From the NCBI GenBank assembly GCA_964530825.1, contig CAZHCA010000006.1, positions 62,001-126,000 of the forward strand: a stretch of DNA of 64,000 bases, written 5' to 3'. This stretch comes from CAZHCA01 sp964530825 (lineage in GTDB: Bacteria; Bacteroidota; Bacteroidia; Chitinophagales; Saprospiraceae). Below the pieces are notes generated by a model. It made no database searches. It was given only the letters and a program-made list of their open reading frames with translations, and was not told where the DNA came from. Of this stretch, positions 45,448 to 54,452 are shown piece after piece; position 1 is the first letter of the stretch, and each line of letters starts with the position of its first letter. The translations under genes and the position numbers were made by a program.

Positions 45448-45978
45448 ATGAGTAAAGAATCAAAAGAGGTGTTATACGGGCTTTACGACGACGAAGAAAA
45501 GTTGTTGAAGGCCATCGGTCAGGCCCGTGACGAGCACTTGGAAATCATGAATGTGTATACGCCTTTCCCTGTCCACGGATTGGAAGATGCTATGGGGCTC
45601 GCAGAAAGTCGTTTGCACGTAGCCGGCTTCGTTTACGGTGCAATTGGTGCCGTATTCGGGTTCTTGTTCATGACGTGGGTGTTTACCCGTGACTGGCCCA
45701 TTATTTTTGGCGGTAAGCCTTATTTCTCGGCGCCGGCTTTCATTCCGATCACCTTTGAGCTGACGGTATTGTTGTCGGCAGTTGGGATGGTGGTTACTTT
45801 TTACACCATCTGCGGTATGGGGCCCGGGATTACTAATCCGACCCTGGACGACCGCATTACGGACGATAAATTCTGCCTGGCTTTCCAAACGAACGGCCTG
45901 ACAGATAGTGATGTCGATCGCATGCGTGGTTTCTTCGCAGAAACCGGCGCGGAAGAGGTCAACACGAAAACGATTTAA
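45448..45978 (+). CDS. actD: Alternative complex III subunit ActD (DUF3341)
   Basis: A 176-residue protein. The N-terminal cytoplasmic domain VLYGLYDDEEKLLKAIGQARD.. IMNVYTPFPVHGLEDAMGL carries the DUF3341 signature (the 'Y.P.PvhgLd.a.g.' motif). Two TM segments (about 61-82 and 108-128) and a short C-terminal domain complete it. ActD is an accessory membrane subunit without cofactors that helps hold ActC. 30 bp after actC, 23 bp before actE. Confidence 0.93.
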   Translation: MSKESKEVLYGLYDDEEKLLKAIGQARDEHLEIMNVYTPFPVHGLEDAMGLAESRLHVAGFVYGAIGAVFGFLFMTWVFTRDWPIIFGGKPYFSAPAFIPITFELTVLLSAVGMVVTFYTICGMGPGITNPTLDDRITDDKFCLAFQTNGLTDSDVDRMRGFFAETGAEEVNTKTI

Positions 45979-46001
45979 AGACGCAAAAGAATAAACGCGT
46001 A

Positions 46002-46898
46002 ATGAAAAGATTGAAGCAATTTTGCTTTGCCATAATCGCCGCCGGCGTCCTCTATGCTTGCAAGCCGGCAGGTGGCAACCACCCCGGTAGCGAGTACATG
46101 CCCGACATGGCGCACTCAGTGGCTTACGAGGGCAACGTCTATACTTACTATTATTATAATACCTGGGATAGTGCCAGCACTTTCAAGCTATATGATCTGG
46201 CACAGCCCGGCCTGCCCGCCGAAGGAGTTATACCACGTGGGTATGCCGGTATTGCCGAAGCTGCCGGCCCGGCCGAACGCAAAGCTGAGTTGGAATCACT
46301 GCGCGGCGAAAACAAGGTCAATGCTATTGCCGTGCCCGTGAACGGACACGTGCCTTTCCACTACGAAGATTCGGAAGAGGAACGCACCCGCGCTACGGAG
46401 GAAATTGTTGATAACCCATTCCCCATCACAGCCGAGGGCCTGGCGAAAGGGGAGGAATTGTATAATGTCTTCTGCGCAATCTGCCACGGTGAAAAAGCTA
46501 ACGGCCTGGGTTATCTGGTTGCAGAAGAAAATCCGAATGTGGCCTATCCAGTACAGCCGGCCAATTTGCTACTCGACGATTATCTGTATTCCTCCAATGG
46601 CCGCTATTACTACTCCATCATGTACGGTAAAAACGTGATGGGTGCCTACAAAGACAAGTTATCGTACGAAGAGCGTTGGCAGGTCATCCACTGGATCCGG
46701 CATTTGCAGGCCGAAGAAAAGGGCCTGCAATACGATGAAAACGGCAATACCCTGCAGCCGGAATTCGGTATGCCCGGGGCCGAGGTGGAGACTCTGGCCG
46801 ATGCCATTCCCGGCCCGAGCCTACCTGCAGGAGAAGCCGCGGCAGTAGAGCAAGATGTGTCTCATTCAGATGGCGAAGACCACGGGGACGACCACTAA
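46002..46898 (+). CDS. actE: Alternative complex III subunit ActE, monoheme cytochrome c lipoprotein
   Basis: A 298-residue lipoprotein (lipobox LYAC, Cys20). An N-terminal conserved region (HPGSEYMPDMAHSVAYEG, near residues 27-44) is typical of ActE in this phylum. The single heme site is CAICH at 158-162, with a Met-containing axial loop further on (KNVMGAYKDKLSYEERW). The C-terminal tail is acidic and His-rich. It collects electrons from the ActA/ActB chain and hands them to a soluble cytochrome or directly to the oxidase. 31 bp before actF. Confidence 0.93.
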   Translation: MKRLKQFCFAIIAAGVLYACKPAGGNHPGSEYMPDMAHSVAYEGNVYTYYYYNTWDSASTFKLYDLAQPGLPAEGVIPRGYAGIAEAAGPAERKAELESLRGENKVNAIAVPVNGHVPFHYEDSEEERTRATEEIVDNPFPITAEGLAKGEELYNVFCAICHGEKANGLGYLVAEENPNVAYPVQPANLLLDDYLYSSNGRYYYSIMYGKNVMGAYKDKLSYEERWQVIHWIRHLQAEEKGLQYDENGNTLQPEFGMPGAEVETLADAIPGPSLPAGEAAAVEQDVSHSDGEDHGDDH

Positions 46899-46929
46899 TT
46901 TCTATAAACAAACGAACAAAAACAGCATA

Positions 46930-48204
46930 ATGAATCAGTTCACCTTCGAATCTAGGCAAAAAAGCGTCCTTTTGGGCTTTATCATTCTTGGACTATTATG
47001 CCTGGGCATCACCTTTTTCGTGGATGATGAACTGCACACGCGTTTCTGGACGAATTACCTGCACAACTCCGTATTCTTTCTGGGAATTGCCTTTATTTCA
47101 TTGTTCATCCTTTCCGCTTTCATAACGGCCTGGGCAGGTTGGTACGTCGTCATGAAGCGCGTCTGGGAGGCTTATTCCCTGTTTATTATTCCCGGACTGA
47201 TTCTGATGGTCCCGGTGATTTTGGGCGTTTGGGGGCATTTTCACCACCTCTATCACTGGACCGATGCCGAGGATGTAGCCAACGACCCGGTCTTGCTGGG
47301 CAAATCGGGCTTTTTGAATAAATATTGGTATACCTTCGCTACGTTGCTAGTCGTCGGGCTCTGGGGCTTTTTTGCACATCGCCTTCGTCAGTTGTCGGTC
47401 GATGAAGATGCTAACGGAACGACCGATTTCCGTCACCACCACCGGATGCGGATCTGGTCGGCGGCCTTCCTGCCTATTGCTGGATTCACGAGTGCGGCTG
47501 TCATCTGGCAGTGGCTGATGTCGGTAGATGCACACTGGTACTCTACCCTTTATGCTTGGTATACAGCAGCCAGTTGGTTTGTAGCAGCTATGGCCTTGAC
47601 GATCCTTACGCTCGTCTACTTGAAATCGAAAGGCTACTTTCCGCAGGTGACGGCCAACCACCTGCATGACCTGGGTAAATACTTGTTTGCGATCAGCATT
47701 TTCTGGACCTATCTCTGGTTCTCTCAGTACATGCTAATCTGGTATGGGAACGTAGGGGAAGAGACGGTGTATTTTCACGAGCGTCAGCAGCACTATCCCG
47801 TTCTGTTTTACGGTAACCTGGTGCTCAATTTTGTACTCCCTTTCTTCGTGCTGATGCGCAATGATACCAAGCGAAAGTTCGGTACCATGGTTTTTGCCTC
47901 GCTCATGGTATTCTTTGGCCACTGGATCGATTTCTTTTTGATGATCAAGCCGGGAGCCCGCCACACTGCACACGAGGCAATGGCGCATGGGGCTGGGCAT
48001 GGCGAAGAAGCGGCAGCCCACATTATGGGTTTTGAGTTGGGCTTCACGATTCCAGGACTTCTGGAAATCGGTACTATGCTGGGCTTTTTAGCCCTGTTTA
48101 TGTACATCGTATTTAGTCGTCTGGAAAAGGCCGCCTTGGTGCCGACGCGAGATCCCTATCTGGCGGAGAGCACGCACCATACGGTTTGGCCTTATGCAGA
48201 ATAA
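46930..48204 (+). CDS. actF: Alternative complex III subunit ActF, membrane protein
   Basis: A 424-residue polytopic protein with about ten TM segments, related to ActC but shorter. I chose the ATG at 46930 (MNQFTFESRQKSVLLGFIIL), which directly precedes TM1. Motifs include YVVMKRVWEAYSLFIIPGLI, RMRIWSAAFLPIAGFTSAAV, WQWLMSVDAHWYSTLYAWYTA and FSQYMLIWYGNVGEETVYF. These are typical of ActF, the second quinol/proton-related membrane subunit of ACIII. Last act gene. 84 bp separate it from coxB, with no terminator seen, so read-through into the oxidase genes is likely. Confidence 0.93.
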   Translation: MNQFTFESRQKSVLLGFIILGLLCLGITFFVDDELHTRFWTNYLHNSVFFLGIAFISLFILSAFITAWAGWYVVMKRVWEAYSLFIIPGLILMVPVILGVWGHFHHLYHWTDAEDVANDPVLLGKSGFLNKYWYTFATLLVVGLWGFFAHRLRQLSVDEDANGTTDFRHHHRMRIWSAAFLPIAGFTSAAVIWQWLMSVDAHWYSTLYAWYTAASWFVAAMALTILTLVYLKSKGYFPQVTANHLHDLGKYLFAISIFWTYLWFSQYMLIWYGNVGEETVYFHERQQHYPVLFYGNLVLNFVLPFFVLMRNDTKRKFGTMVFASLMVFFGHWIDFFLMIKPGARHTAHEAMAHGAGHGEEAAAHIMGFELGFTIPGLLEIGTMLGFLALFMYIVFSRLEKAALVPTRDPYLAESTHHTVWPYAE

Positions 48205-48288
48205 TTCTAAATAAGGTTAGTTGGGAATACAAGATTCCGGACAAACTGTTAGGGAGAGTATAAATTGTAATAAAAAATAAGAGAATCA

Positions 48289-49836
48289 ATGACAGCTTTA
48301 TTAGCTATCATCAGCATTATTCTCATCGCAATTGTGGCAGTCCAGATCGGTAAGGTGACCGAGCTGGCAGCAAAGATTCGCGGTGAAGAAGAAATTCAGA
48401 ACCAAGCTAACCGCCGTCAGGCGCGTTACCTACTGCTGTTCATGGTTGCCTTTTTAGTGGCGACGATTGTTTCGGGTATCTATTACCGGGATTACTTCCT
48501 GGGCTTCGGTCCGCAAGAGTCCGCTTCGGCGCACGGTAAATCCCTGGATCAACTCTTTAAAGTAACCTTATTCTTTACTGGAATCGTCTTTTTCATTACG
48601 CAGATTTTGCTCTTCTGGTACGCTTATAAATACCGCGGACGTGCCGGCGGCAAAGCTATGTTTGTATCACACAACAACCGGCTGGAAATTATCTGGACGC
48701 TCATTCCCGCTATCGTTATGACCTTCCTGGTTGTCAGCGGTCTGGATGTGTGGAATGAAGTGATGGCGGACGTCAATCCCGATGAAGAGTTTATCGAAAT
48801 AGAAGCTACGGGTTACCAGTTTGCTTGGGCCTTGCGTTATCCGGGTCCCGATGGAAAACTGGGCGCCAAAGATTTTCGTCAGATTACGGCTTTAAATCCG
48901 CTGGGCCAGGACTGGGAGGACCGGAAAAACCTCGACGATACCCATCCATCTGAGATTGTTCTGCCGGTCGGTAAAAAAGTGCGCGTACGCATCACATCGC
49001 GCGACGTGTTGCACAACTTTTATTTGCCGCACTTTCGCGTAAAGATGGACGCTGTGCCTGGTATGCCCACGTATTTCGTATTCACGCCAACCACGACTAC
49101 TGAAGAATACCGCCAGCGCTTGAGTACGCAATCAGAATGGCAACAGCCACTCGATCCGGATGATCCGGAAGGCCCCATGAAATGGGAAGCTTTTAACTTC
49201 GAATTGGCCTGTGCCGAGCTTTGCGGTAAAGGTCACTGGTCGATGAAGCGAATCGTACGCATCGTGAGCGAAGAAGAATACGAACAGTGGCTGAGCCAGC
49301 AGTCTTCTTATTACGCGACTTCTATTCGCGGTACTGAAGAAGACCCTTGGACCGACCGGTTGTTTGACTTTGAGATCGAAGAGCGCAAAGAAGCCTTTGA
49401 CAGCCAGTTACAGGAAGCTTTTGCCGCTAACGACGGGGATGGCGGTAATGTCATAGATCTGGAGAATATCCAATTCGAGACCGGCGAGGCCAGTCTGACC
49501 TCTAAGTCGACTTATGAGATTCAGGCACTTGCCGAGGTGTTGAGGAAATACCCGGAACTTCGCCTGGAAATTGCCGGCCACACTGATGATACCGGGAGCG
49601 AAGAGACCAATCTAGAGCTTTCCCGAAATCGGGCCCAGGCAGTCTTGAATGAATTGGTTAGCAACGGAGTAGATGGCGACCGACTGATTTCGAAAGGATA
49701 TGGCGCTACTCAACCCATCGGTGATAATAGTACGGAAGAAGGGCGTGCAGAAAATCGTCGCACCGAATTTAGGTTATTGAATAAGATTGCTTTAAACGAG
49801 GAAGGTGACGAGAGTGTTAATAGACAAGAGAGTTGA
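48289..49836 (+). CDS. coxB: Cytochrome c oxidase subunit II fused to an OmpA-like peptidoglycan-binding domain
   Basis: A 515-residue protein. Two extra hydrophobic segments (about 1-20 and 46-66) precede the normal subunit II hairpin (88-112, 134-152). The cupredoxin domain holds the CuA site: His242 (LHN), then C308AELC312GKGH316WSM319. GYQFAW (175-180) provides the aromatic electron-entry region. In place of the C-terminal cytochrome c of caa3 oxidases, residues about 385-498 form an OmpA_C domain. It has GHTDDTGSEETNLELSRNRA, with Asp433 and Arg448 at the spacing of the peptidoglycan (diaminopimelate) ligands, and an ENRRTEF end. Both domains would face the periplasm. A linker (about 325-385) joins them. 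Subunit II of the oxidase encoded downstream. Confidence 0.93.
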   Translation: MTALLAIISIILIAIVAVQIGKVTELAAKIRGEEEIQNQANRRQARYLLLFMVAFLVATIVSGIYYRDYFLGFGPQESASAHGKSLDQLFKVTLFFTGIVFFITQILLFWYAYKYRGRAGGKAMFVSHNNRLEIIWTLIPAIVMTFLVVSGLDVWNEVMADVNPDEEFIEIEATGYQFAWALRYPGPDGKLGAKDFRQITALNPLGQDWEDRKNLDDTHPSEIVLPVGKKVRVRITSRDVLHNFYLPHFRVKMDAVPGMPTYFVFTPTTTTEEYRQRLSTQSEWQQPLDPDDPEGPMKWEAFNFELACAELCGKGHWSMKRIVRIVSEEEYEQWLSQQSSYYATSIRGTEEDPWTDRLFDFEIEERKEAFDSQLQEAFAANDGDGGNVIDLENIQFETGEASLTSKSTYEIQALAEVLRKYPELRLEIAGHTDDTGSEETNLELSRNRAQAVLNELVSNGVDGDRLISKGYGATQPIGDNSTEEGRAENRRTEFRLLNKIALNEEGDESVNRQES

Positions 49837-49870
49837 TCACATTAAGTAAAAACGCAACAACCTATTTTCA

Positions 49871-49878
49871 TATATTTG
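49871..49878 (+). promoter_or_regulatory. Candidate internal -7 element before coxA
   Basis: TATATTTG matches TAnnTTTG and lies 60 bp before the coxA ATG in the 101-bp coxB-coxA gap. No matching -33 box is seen. It may allow coxA transcription independent of the act genes. Confidence 0.3.
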
Positions 49879-49937
49879 GTTAAAGTCCATAGAGGTTTTG
49901 TCCTTCATATTAAGAAAATAACAACACTTCAGCGAAA

Positions 49938-51797
49938 ATGGCTAATATTCTAGAAACACCCACGAAGACATTTGATCAAGACGTGCTGATCGAAGAGCTG
50001 GGATATGATGATCATTTTCATGATCATCACCACGGCGACAAGTACCAGTCGAATTTTATCACGACTTATATTTTCAGCCAGGATCACAAAATTATTGCTA
50101 AGCAATTCCTGATCACCGGAATGTTCTGGGCGATTGTTGGGGGGTTAATGTCCATCATTTTCCGTTTGCAACTCGGTTTTCCGGATGAAAGTTTGGCGTG
50201 GCTGAAGCCTATTCTGGGTCAGTGGATTGAGATTAACGAGGCAGGTGTGGGTACCCTTTCTCAGGATTTCTATTATGCACTGGTAACCATGCACGGTACG
50301 ATTCTCGTTTTTTTCGTACTGACAGCCGGGCTTAGTGGTACTTTCAGTAACCTACTGATTCCATTAATGATTGGTGCAAGAGACATGGCTTCGCCTTTAC
50401 TCAATATGTTATCGTATTGGTTTTTCTTCCTGGCCGGTCTGGTCTTGTTCGCTTCTTTGTTCTTACAGACTGGTCCGTTCATGGGTGGGTGGACTGCCTA
50501 TCCGCCGCTGAGTGCCCTTTCCGAGGCGTCTACCGGCTCGGGAGCCGGCATGACCCTATGGCTGGTTTCGCTGACCTTGTTCGTAGTATCCATACTTTTG
50601 GGTGGTATCAACTATATTACTACTGTTTTGAACCTACGTACTAAGGGTATGAGCATGTGGCGTTTGCCGCTGCCGATCTGGTCTTTCTTTATCACTGCCA
50701 TTATTGGTCTTCTGTCATTCCCAGTCCTAGTATCTGGTTTCCTATTGCTGATGCTCGATCGCGGTCTGGGTACCAGCTTCTACCTGAATGAAATATTCAT
50801 CGGTGGCCAAGCGCTGGATCACGTCGGCGGTAGCCCGGTATTGTACCAACACTTATTCTGGTTCCTGGGCCACCCAGAGGTGTACATTATTGTCTTGCCG
50901 GCTATGGGTATGGTTTCTGAGGTGCTCTCAGTCAACTCTCGTAAGCCGATCTTCGGATACAAGGCGATGGTTTATTCTATCATGGCGATTGCATTCTTGT
51001 CGTTCATCGTGTGGGCTCACCACATGTTTATGTCAGGTGTGAATCCTTTCATTTCAAATTTCTTTGTGATTTTCACCCTGATCATTGCCGTGCCTTCGGC
51101 TGTGAAAGTATTTAACTGGATTGCAACGCTCTACGGCGGTAATGTCCGCTTCAACCCGGCGAGTTTGTTTGCCATTGGTTTTGTGTCGATGTTTATCTCC
51201 GGTGGTTTGACCGGTATTTTTCTAGGTAATTCTGCCATTGATATCCAGCTGCACGACACTTATTTCGTCGTAGCTCACTTCCACATTGTGATGGGGGTAG
51301 CGGCTTTCTTCGGGATGTTTGCCGGTATTTATCACTGGTTCCCGAAAATGTACGGTCGCTTCATGAACAACACACTGGGCAATATTCACTTCTGGGTTAC
51401 GCTGATTGGATCGTACGCTATTTTTTGGCCGATGCACTACATCGGCATGGCAGGGGTGCCGCGTCGCTATTACCGTTTCGATGCCTTCGAATCTTTCGCC
51501 CACTTTGCTGAGATGAATCAGTTCATCACCATTGCGGCGATCGTAACTTTTGCGGCTCAGATTCTTTTCGTCATCAATTTTTTCTACAGTATCTGGTATG
51601 GTAAGAAAATGACGGAAAAAAATCCCTACCAGGCCAATACCTTGGAATGGACTACTCCAATTGAGACTGGTCACGGTAACTGGGAAGGAAACATTCCAGC
51701 CGTTCAGCGCTGGCCCTACGACTACGGTAAAGACGGGGTCGACTATATGCCTCAGACGATCCCCGCACAGGAGGGAGAGAGTGAGGCTGTACACTAA
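49938..51797 (+). CDS. coxA: Cytochrome c oxidase subunit I
   Basis: A 619-residue A-type heme-copper oxidase subunit I with 12 TM segments. CuB and active-site ligands: GHPEVY (His312 with the cross-linkable Tyr316; Glu314 of the D-channel type) and H361H362. Heme ligands: His119 (TMHGT) for low-spin heme, and H447FH449 in VVAHFHIVMG for the two hemes. The N-terminus has a His/Asp-rich patch (HFHDHHHGD, 26-34) that could bind copper, which is inference. It reduces O2 to water and pumps protons. An intrinsic terminator follows before ctaB. Confidence 0.97.
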   Translation: MANILETPTKTFDQDVLIEELGYDDHFHDHHHGDKYQSNFITTYIFSQDHKIIAKQFLITGMFWAIVGGLMSIIFRLQLGFPDESLAWLKPILGQWIEINEAGVGTLSQDFYYALVTMHGTILVFFVLTAGLSGTFSNLLIPLMIGARDMASPLLNMLSYWFFFLAGLVLFASLFLQTGPFMGGWTAYPPLSALSEASTGSGAGMTLWLVSLTLFVVSILLGGINYITTVLNLRTKGMSMWRLPLPIWSFFITAIIGLLSFPVLVSGFLLLMLDRGLGTSFYLNEIFIGGQALDHVGGSPVLYQHLFWFLGHPEVYIIVLPAMGMVSEVLSVNSRKPIFGYKAMVYSIMAIAFLSFIVWAHHMFMSGVNPFISNFFVIFTLIIAVPSAVKVFNWIATLYGGNVRFNPASLFAIGFVSMFISGGLTGIFLGNSAIDIQLHDTYFVVAHFHIVMGVAAFFGMFAGIYHWFPKMYGRFMNNTLGNIHFWVTLIGSYAIFWPMHYIGMAGVPRRYYRFDAFESFAHFAEMNQFITIAAIVTFAAQILFVINFFYSIWYGKKMTEKNPYQANTLEWTTPIETGHGNWEGNIPAVQRWPYDYGKDGVDYMPQTIPAQEGESEAVH

Positions 51798-51865
51798 AAA
51801 GATTTTGCCAGCAAGCGCTATTATTTGATGGCTTGCTGCTACTACATAATAAGCTGAAGTCGATG

Positions 51866-51901
51866 AAGGAGGTTACCGGCCGGGCTGGTGCCTCCTTTAT
51901 T
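51866..51901 (+). terminator. Intrinsic terminator-like hairpin between coxA and ctaB
   Basis: AAGGAGG (51866-51872) pairs with CCTCCTT (51891-51897). Within it ACCGGC (51875-51880) pairs with GCTGGT (51884-51889), one G-T pair, around CGG. It is followed by TATT. A second small stem, CAGCAAGC/GCTTGCTG (51809-51838), precedes it. The position suggests partial termination after coxA. It also argues against the ATG at 51863 as the ctaB start. Confidence 0.5.
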
Positions 51902-51913
51902 GAAAATAGGAAG

Positions 51914-52843
51914 ATGGAGAAAGAGCTCAACATTGTGGCGAACAAGCAAGAAGTAAGCATGGTGAAAACCGGTGCGTGGGAAGCATTTGCCCAGCGGCTA
52001 CAGGATTACAAATTGCTGGTCAAACTACGCCTGTCGCTGACGGTCGTATTTTCCTCCGTACTGGCTTACCTAATCGCGCAATCGGGCCCCATCCAATTTT
52101 GGCCTCTTTTCGTCCTAGCGCTCGGTGGTTTCCTGGTCACTTCGGCTGCAAATGTGTTGAATCAGGTTCTGGAAAAAGACTACGATCGGTTGATGCGTCG
52201 AACTGCTGACCGACCTTTACCGGCTGGCCGCATGACTTCTTCGAACGCCGTCCTGCTGTCGGGATTTATGAGTCTGGCAGGTATTACCTTGTTGGCGCTG
52301 TTCAATCCCTGGACCGCCTTCCTGGGTATGCTTGCTATGGTTACTTATGCATTTCTGTACACGCCGCTCAAACGCGTTTCTCCGGCTGCAATTGCCGTAG
52401 GCGCTATTCCCGGCGCCTTACCTACAATGATCGGTGTGGTGGCGGCAGAAGGACAAATGAGTTACCTGGCCTTGGCCCTCTTTGGGCTACAGTTTTTCTG
52501 GCAGTTCCCTCATTTTATGTCGATTGGATGGTTAGCCTATGAAGATTATCAGCACGCGGGGTACAAGCTTTTGCCAGCGGCCGATGAAAGTCAAAAGCGC
52601 AACCTTGGATTCCAATCCATGGTTTACGCCGGGTTCTTGCTACTGCTCAGTTGGTCGCCCTACTGGTTGGGCACCTGCGGAATACTTTCCGCATTTTTCG
52701 TGACCGCTTTAAGTGCGGGCTACTTGTTCTTTGCCTGGCGTTTTTACCGGCACAACGATCGGCGGACGGCCTTACAATTGATGTTTTATTCTTTTTTATA
52801 TATACCAGCCGCCCTATTGACCTATTTGATAGATAAAATTTAG
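51914..52843 (+). CDS. ctaB: Protoheme IX farnesyltransferase (heme O synthase)
   Basis: A 309-residue UbiA-superfamily membrane enzyme that makes heme O for the oxidase. The first prenyl-diphosphate-binding motif is NVLNQVLEKDYDRLMRRTADRPLPAGR, with NxxxDxxxD and RT..RPLP typical of CtaB. The second region is YTPLKRVSPAAIAVGAIPGALPTMIGVVA, and FFWQFPHFMSIGWLAYEDY follows. About eight TMs. I favour the ATG at 51914 because the earlier in-frame ATG at 51863 lies inside a terminator-like hairpin; 51959 is another possibility. The coxC start follows its stop by 5 bp. Confidence 0.93.
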   Translation: MEKELNIVANKQEVSMVKTGAWEAFAQRLQDYKLLVKLRLSLTVVFSSVLAYLIAQSGPIQFWPLFVLALGGFLVTSAANVLNQVLEKDYDRLMRRTADRPLPAGRMTSSNAVLLSGFMSLAGITLLALFNPWTAFLGMLAMVTYAFLYTPLKRVSPAAIAVGAIPGALPTMIGVVAAEGQMSYLALALFGLQFFWQFPHFMSIGWLAYEDYQHAGYKLLPAADESQKRNLGFQSMVYAGFLLLLSWSPYWLGTCGILSAFFVTALSAGYLFFAWRFYRHNDRRTALQLMFYSFLYIPAALLTYLIDKI

Positions 52844-52848
52844 AAAAC

Positions 52849-53427
52849 ATGAGTACGACTGTGGCGGAATATCGCACGAATAATAAAATACACCCTAAGA
52901 AATTCGCTTTGTACGTGGCCTGTGCCAGTATTGCCATGATGTTTGCTGCGCTCACCAGTGCTTACGTCGTGCGGATGGCAGCAGGCAACTGGCTGGAATT
53001 TCGCATGCCCCAGATTTTTTACGTTAGTACGGTAGCCATTCTGGTGAGCAGCGCTACCCTCCAAGGATCCTATGCAGCCTTCCGGAATAAAAACCAACAG
53101 CTCTATCGCGGATTGTTGGTCGTTACCTTCATCTTGGGGATCACTTTCTTGGTGCTCCAATATCAGGGTTGGCTGGCCCTGCAGGCCATCGGGGTGGAGT
53201 TAACGACCAATCCTTCCGGCTCGTTTGTCTATACCATCTCTGGTCTGCACGCGGCGCACATCATCGGTGGGTTAGCAGTACTGGCGATCGCCCTGCTACA
53301 CGCTTTTGCCTTGCCCTGGCCTCCTAACAAGGGCCGCAAGCTCCGCTTTGAATTATCGCTGATATATTGGCACTTTGTTGACCTGCTTTGGGTATATTTG
53401 CTGGTGTTTTTGGTAACCACCCGCTAG
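52849..53427 (+). CDS. coxC: Cytochrome c oxidase subunit III, first copy
   Basis: A 192-residue, five-TM subunit III of the short bacterial type (MSTTVAEYRTNNKIHPKKFALYVAC... ASIAMMFAALTSAYVV). The C-terminal motifs SFVYTISGLHAAHIIGGLAVL and LSLIYWHFVDLLWVYL are the conserved subunit III signatures (GxHxxHv, YWHFVDxxW). It starts 5 bp after ctaB and precedes a second subunit III gene by 47 bp. The two copies are not identical. Both may be in one oxidase or belong to alternate assemblies. Confidence 0.93.
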   Translation: MSTTVAEYRTNNKIHPKKFALYVACASIAMMFAALTSAYVVRMAAGNWLEFRMPQIFYVSTVAILVSSATLQGSYAAFRNKNQQLYRGLLVVTFILGITFLVLQYQGWLALQAIGVELTTNPSGSFVYTISGLHAAHIIGGLAVLAIALLHAFALPWPPNKGRKLRFELSLIYWHFVDLLWVYLLVFLVTTR

Positions 53428-53474
53428 TTTGGTAAAGTTTTGATTAAAGAACAACTATAAACAACACGCAAAAA

Positions 53475-54419
53475 ATGGCGACTTCAGAAACCCTGACGGA
53501 TCAGAATGTGCACGAGCAGGACCAACAAGCGTCTTGGGAGGGAGCTTCCGAACCGTTTAAGGCCAGTTATGGAAAACTGATGATGTGGTATTTTCTGCTT
53601 TCGGATGCTTTTACCTTCGCCGGCTTCCTCATTGCTTATGGAGCTTTGCGCTTCAGCAGCCCTACCTGGCCGGTACCCGACTTTGTTTTTTCGACAGCTC
53701 CTTTCGGTGTGCATAATGCACCCCTGATCTTCGTCACGATTATGTCCTTTTTGCTGATCGTGAGTTCTGTGACCATGGTGCGTGCCGTACAGGAAGGGCA
53801 CCGGGAAAATGCCAACGGGGCTGTATTTTGGCTGTTGCTGACCATCCTCGGCGGTATCGGCTTTCTGAGTTGCCAGGCCTGGGAGTGGACCAATCTGATT
53901 GCCACGGAACATATGACCCTCTCTACTAACCCTTTCGGCACGCATACCCAAGGTGGTGTATACCTGGATGCAGCAGGCAACCCGACCGACGAAACGTTCG
54001 ATGCCGGTGACTCCTACCTAATCCACAAGGGAGGCGCAGGGCACGGTGAAGGCCATAGCGAAGGGGAGCATGCCGAAGAACACGATTACTCCCAGGGAGA
54101 CCATCCTGGCTATTACGTAGATGAAAAAGGATTCGTTCACCGTAAATTTATGGTTACCGAAGGCCCTAACGAGGGACAAATCATGACCCAGAATTTTGGC
54201 CCGCAGGCGTTTGGTTCGCTGTTTTTCTTCATTACCGGATTTCATGGCTTTCACGTTTTCTCCGGAGTCGTATTCCTGATTATCATCTGTATCAATACGG
54301 CGAGCGGCCTTTACCTCAAGCGCAAAAATGGCCACGAAATGGTAGAAAAAGTGGGTCTGTACTGGCACTTTGTGGATTTGGTCTGGGTATTCGTCTTCTT
54401 GGTGTTCTATCTTCTTTAA
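53475..54419 (+). CDS. Cytochrome c oxidase subunit III, second copy with His-rich insert
   Basis: A 314-residue subunit III paralogue. TM segments lie at about 35-56, 84-103, 116-134, 246-270 and 288-313, with GFHGFHVFSGVVFLI and GLYWHFVDLVWVFVFLVFYL signatures. Between the third and fourth TMs is an insert of about 100 residues (about 145-245). It contains a His/Glu/Gly-rich run (HGEGHSEGEHAEEHDYSQGDH, 190-210) and a later PNEGQIMTQNFG that resumes the family pattern. His-rich loops of this kind often bind copper or zinc, which is inference. 33 bp before the next gene. Confidence 0.9.
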   Translation: MATSETLTDQNVHEQDQQASWEGASEPFKASYGKLMMWYFLLSDAFTFAGFLIAYGALRFSSPTWPVPDFVFSTAPFGVHNAPLIFVTIMSFLLIVSSVTMVRAVQEGHRENANGAVFWLLLTILGGIGFLSCQAWEWTNLIATEHMTLSTNPFGTHTQGGVYLDAAGNPTDETFDAGDSYLIHKGGAGHGEGHSEGEHAEEHDYSQGDHPGYYVDEKGFVHRKFMVTEGPNEGQIMTQNFGPQAFGSLFFFITGFHGFHVFSGVVFLIIICINTASGLYLKRKNGHEMVEKVGLYWHFVDLVWVFVFLVFYLL

Positions 54420-54452
54420 TTTTTCATTGACGACAAAAAACATTGCAATATC

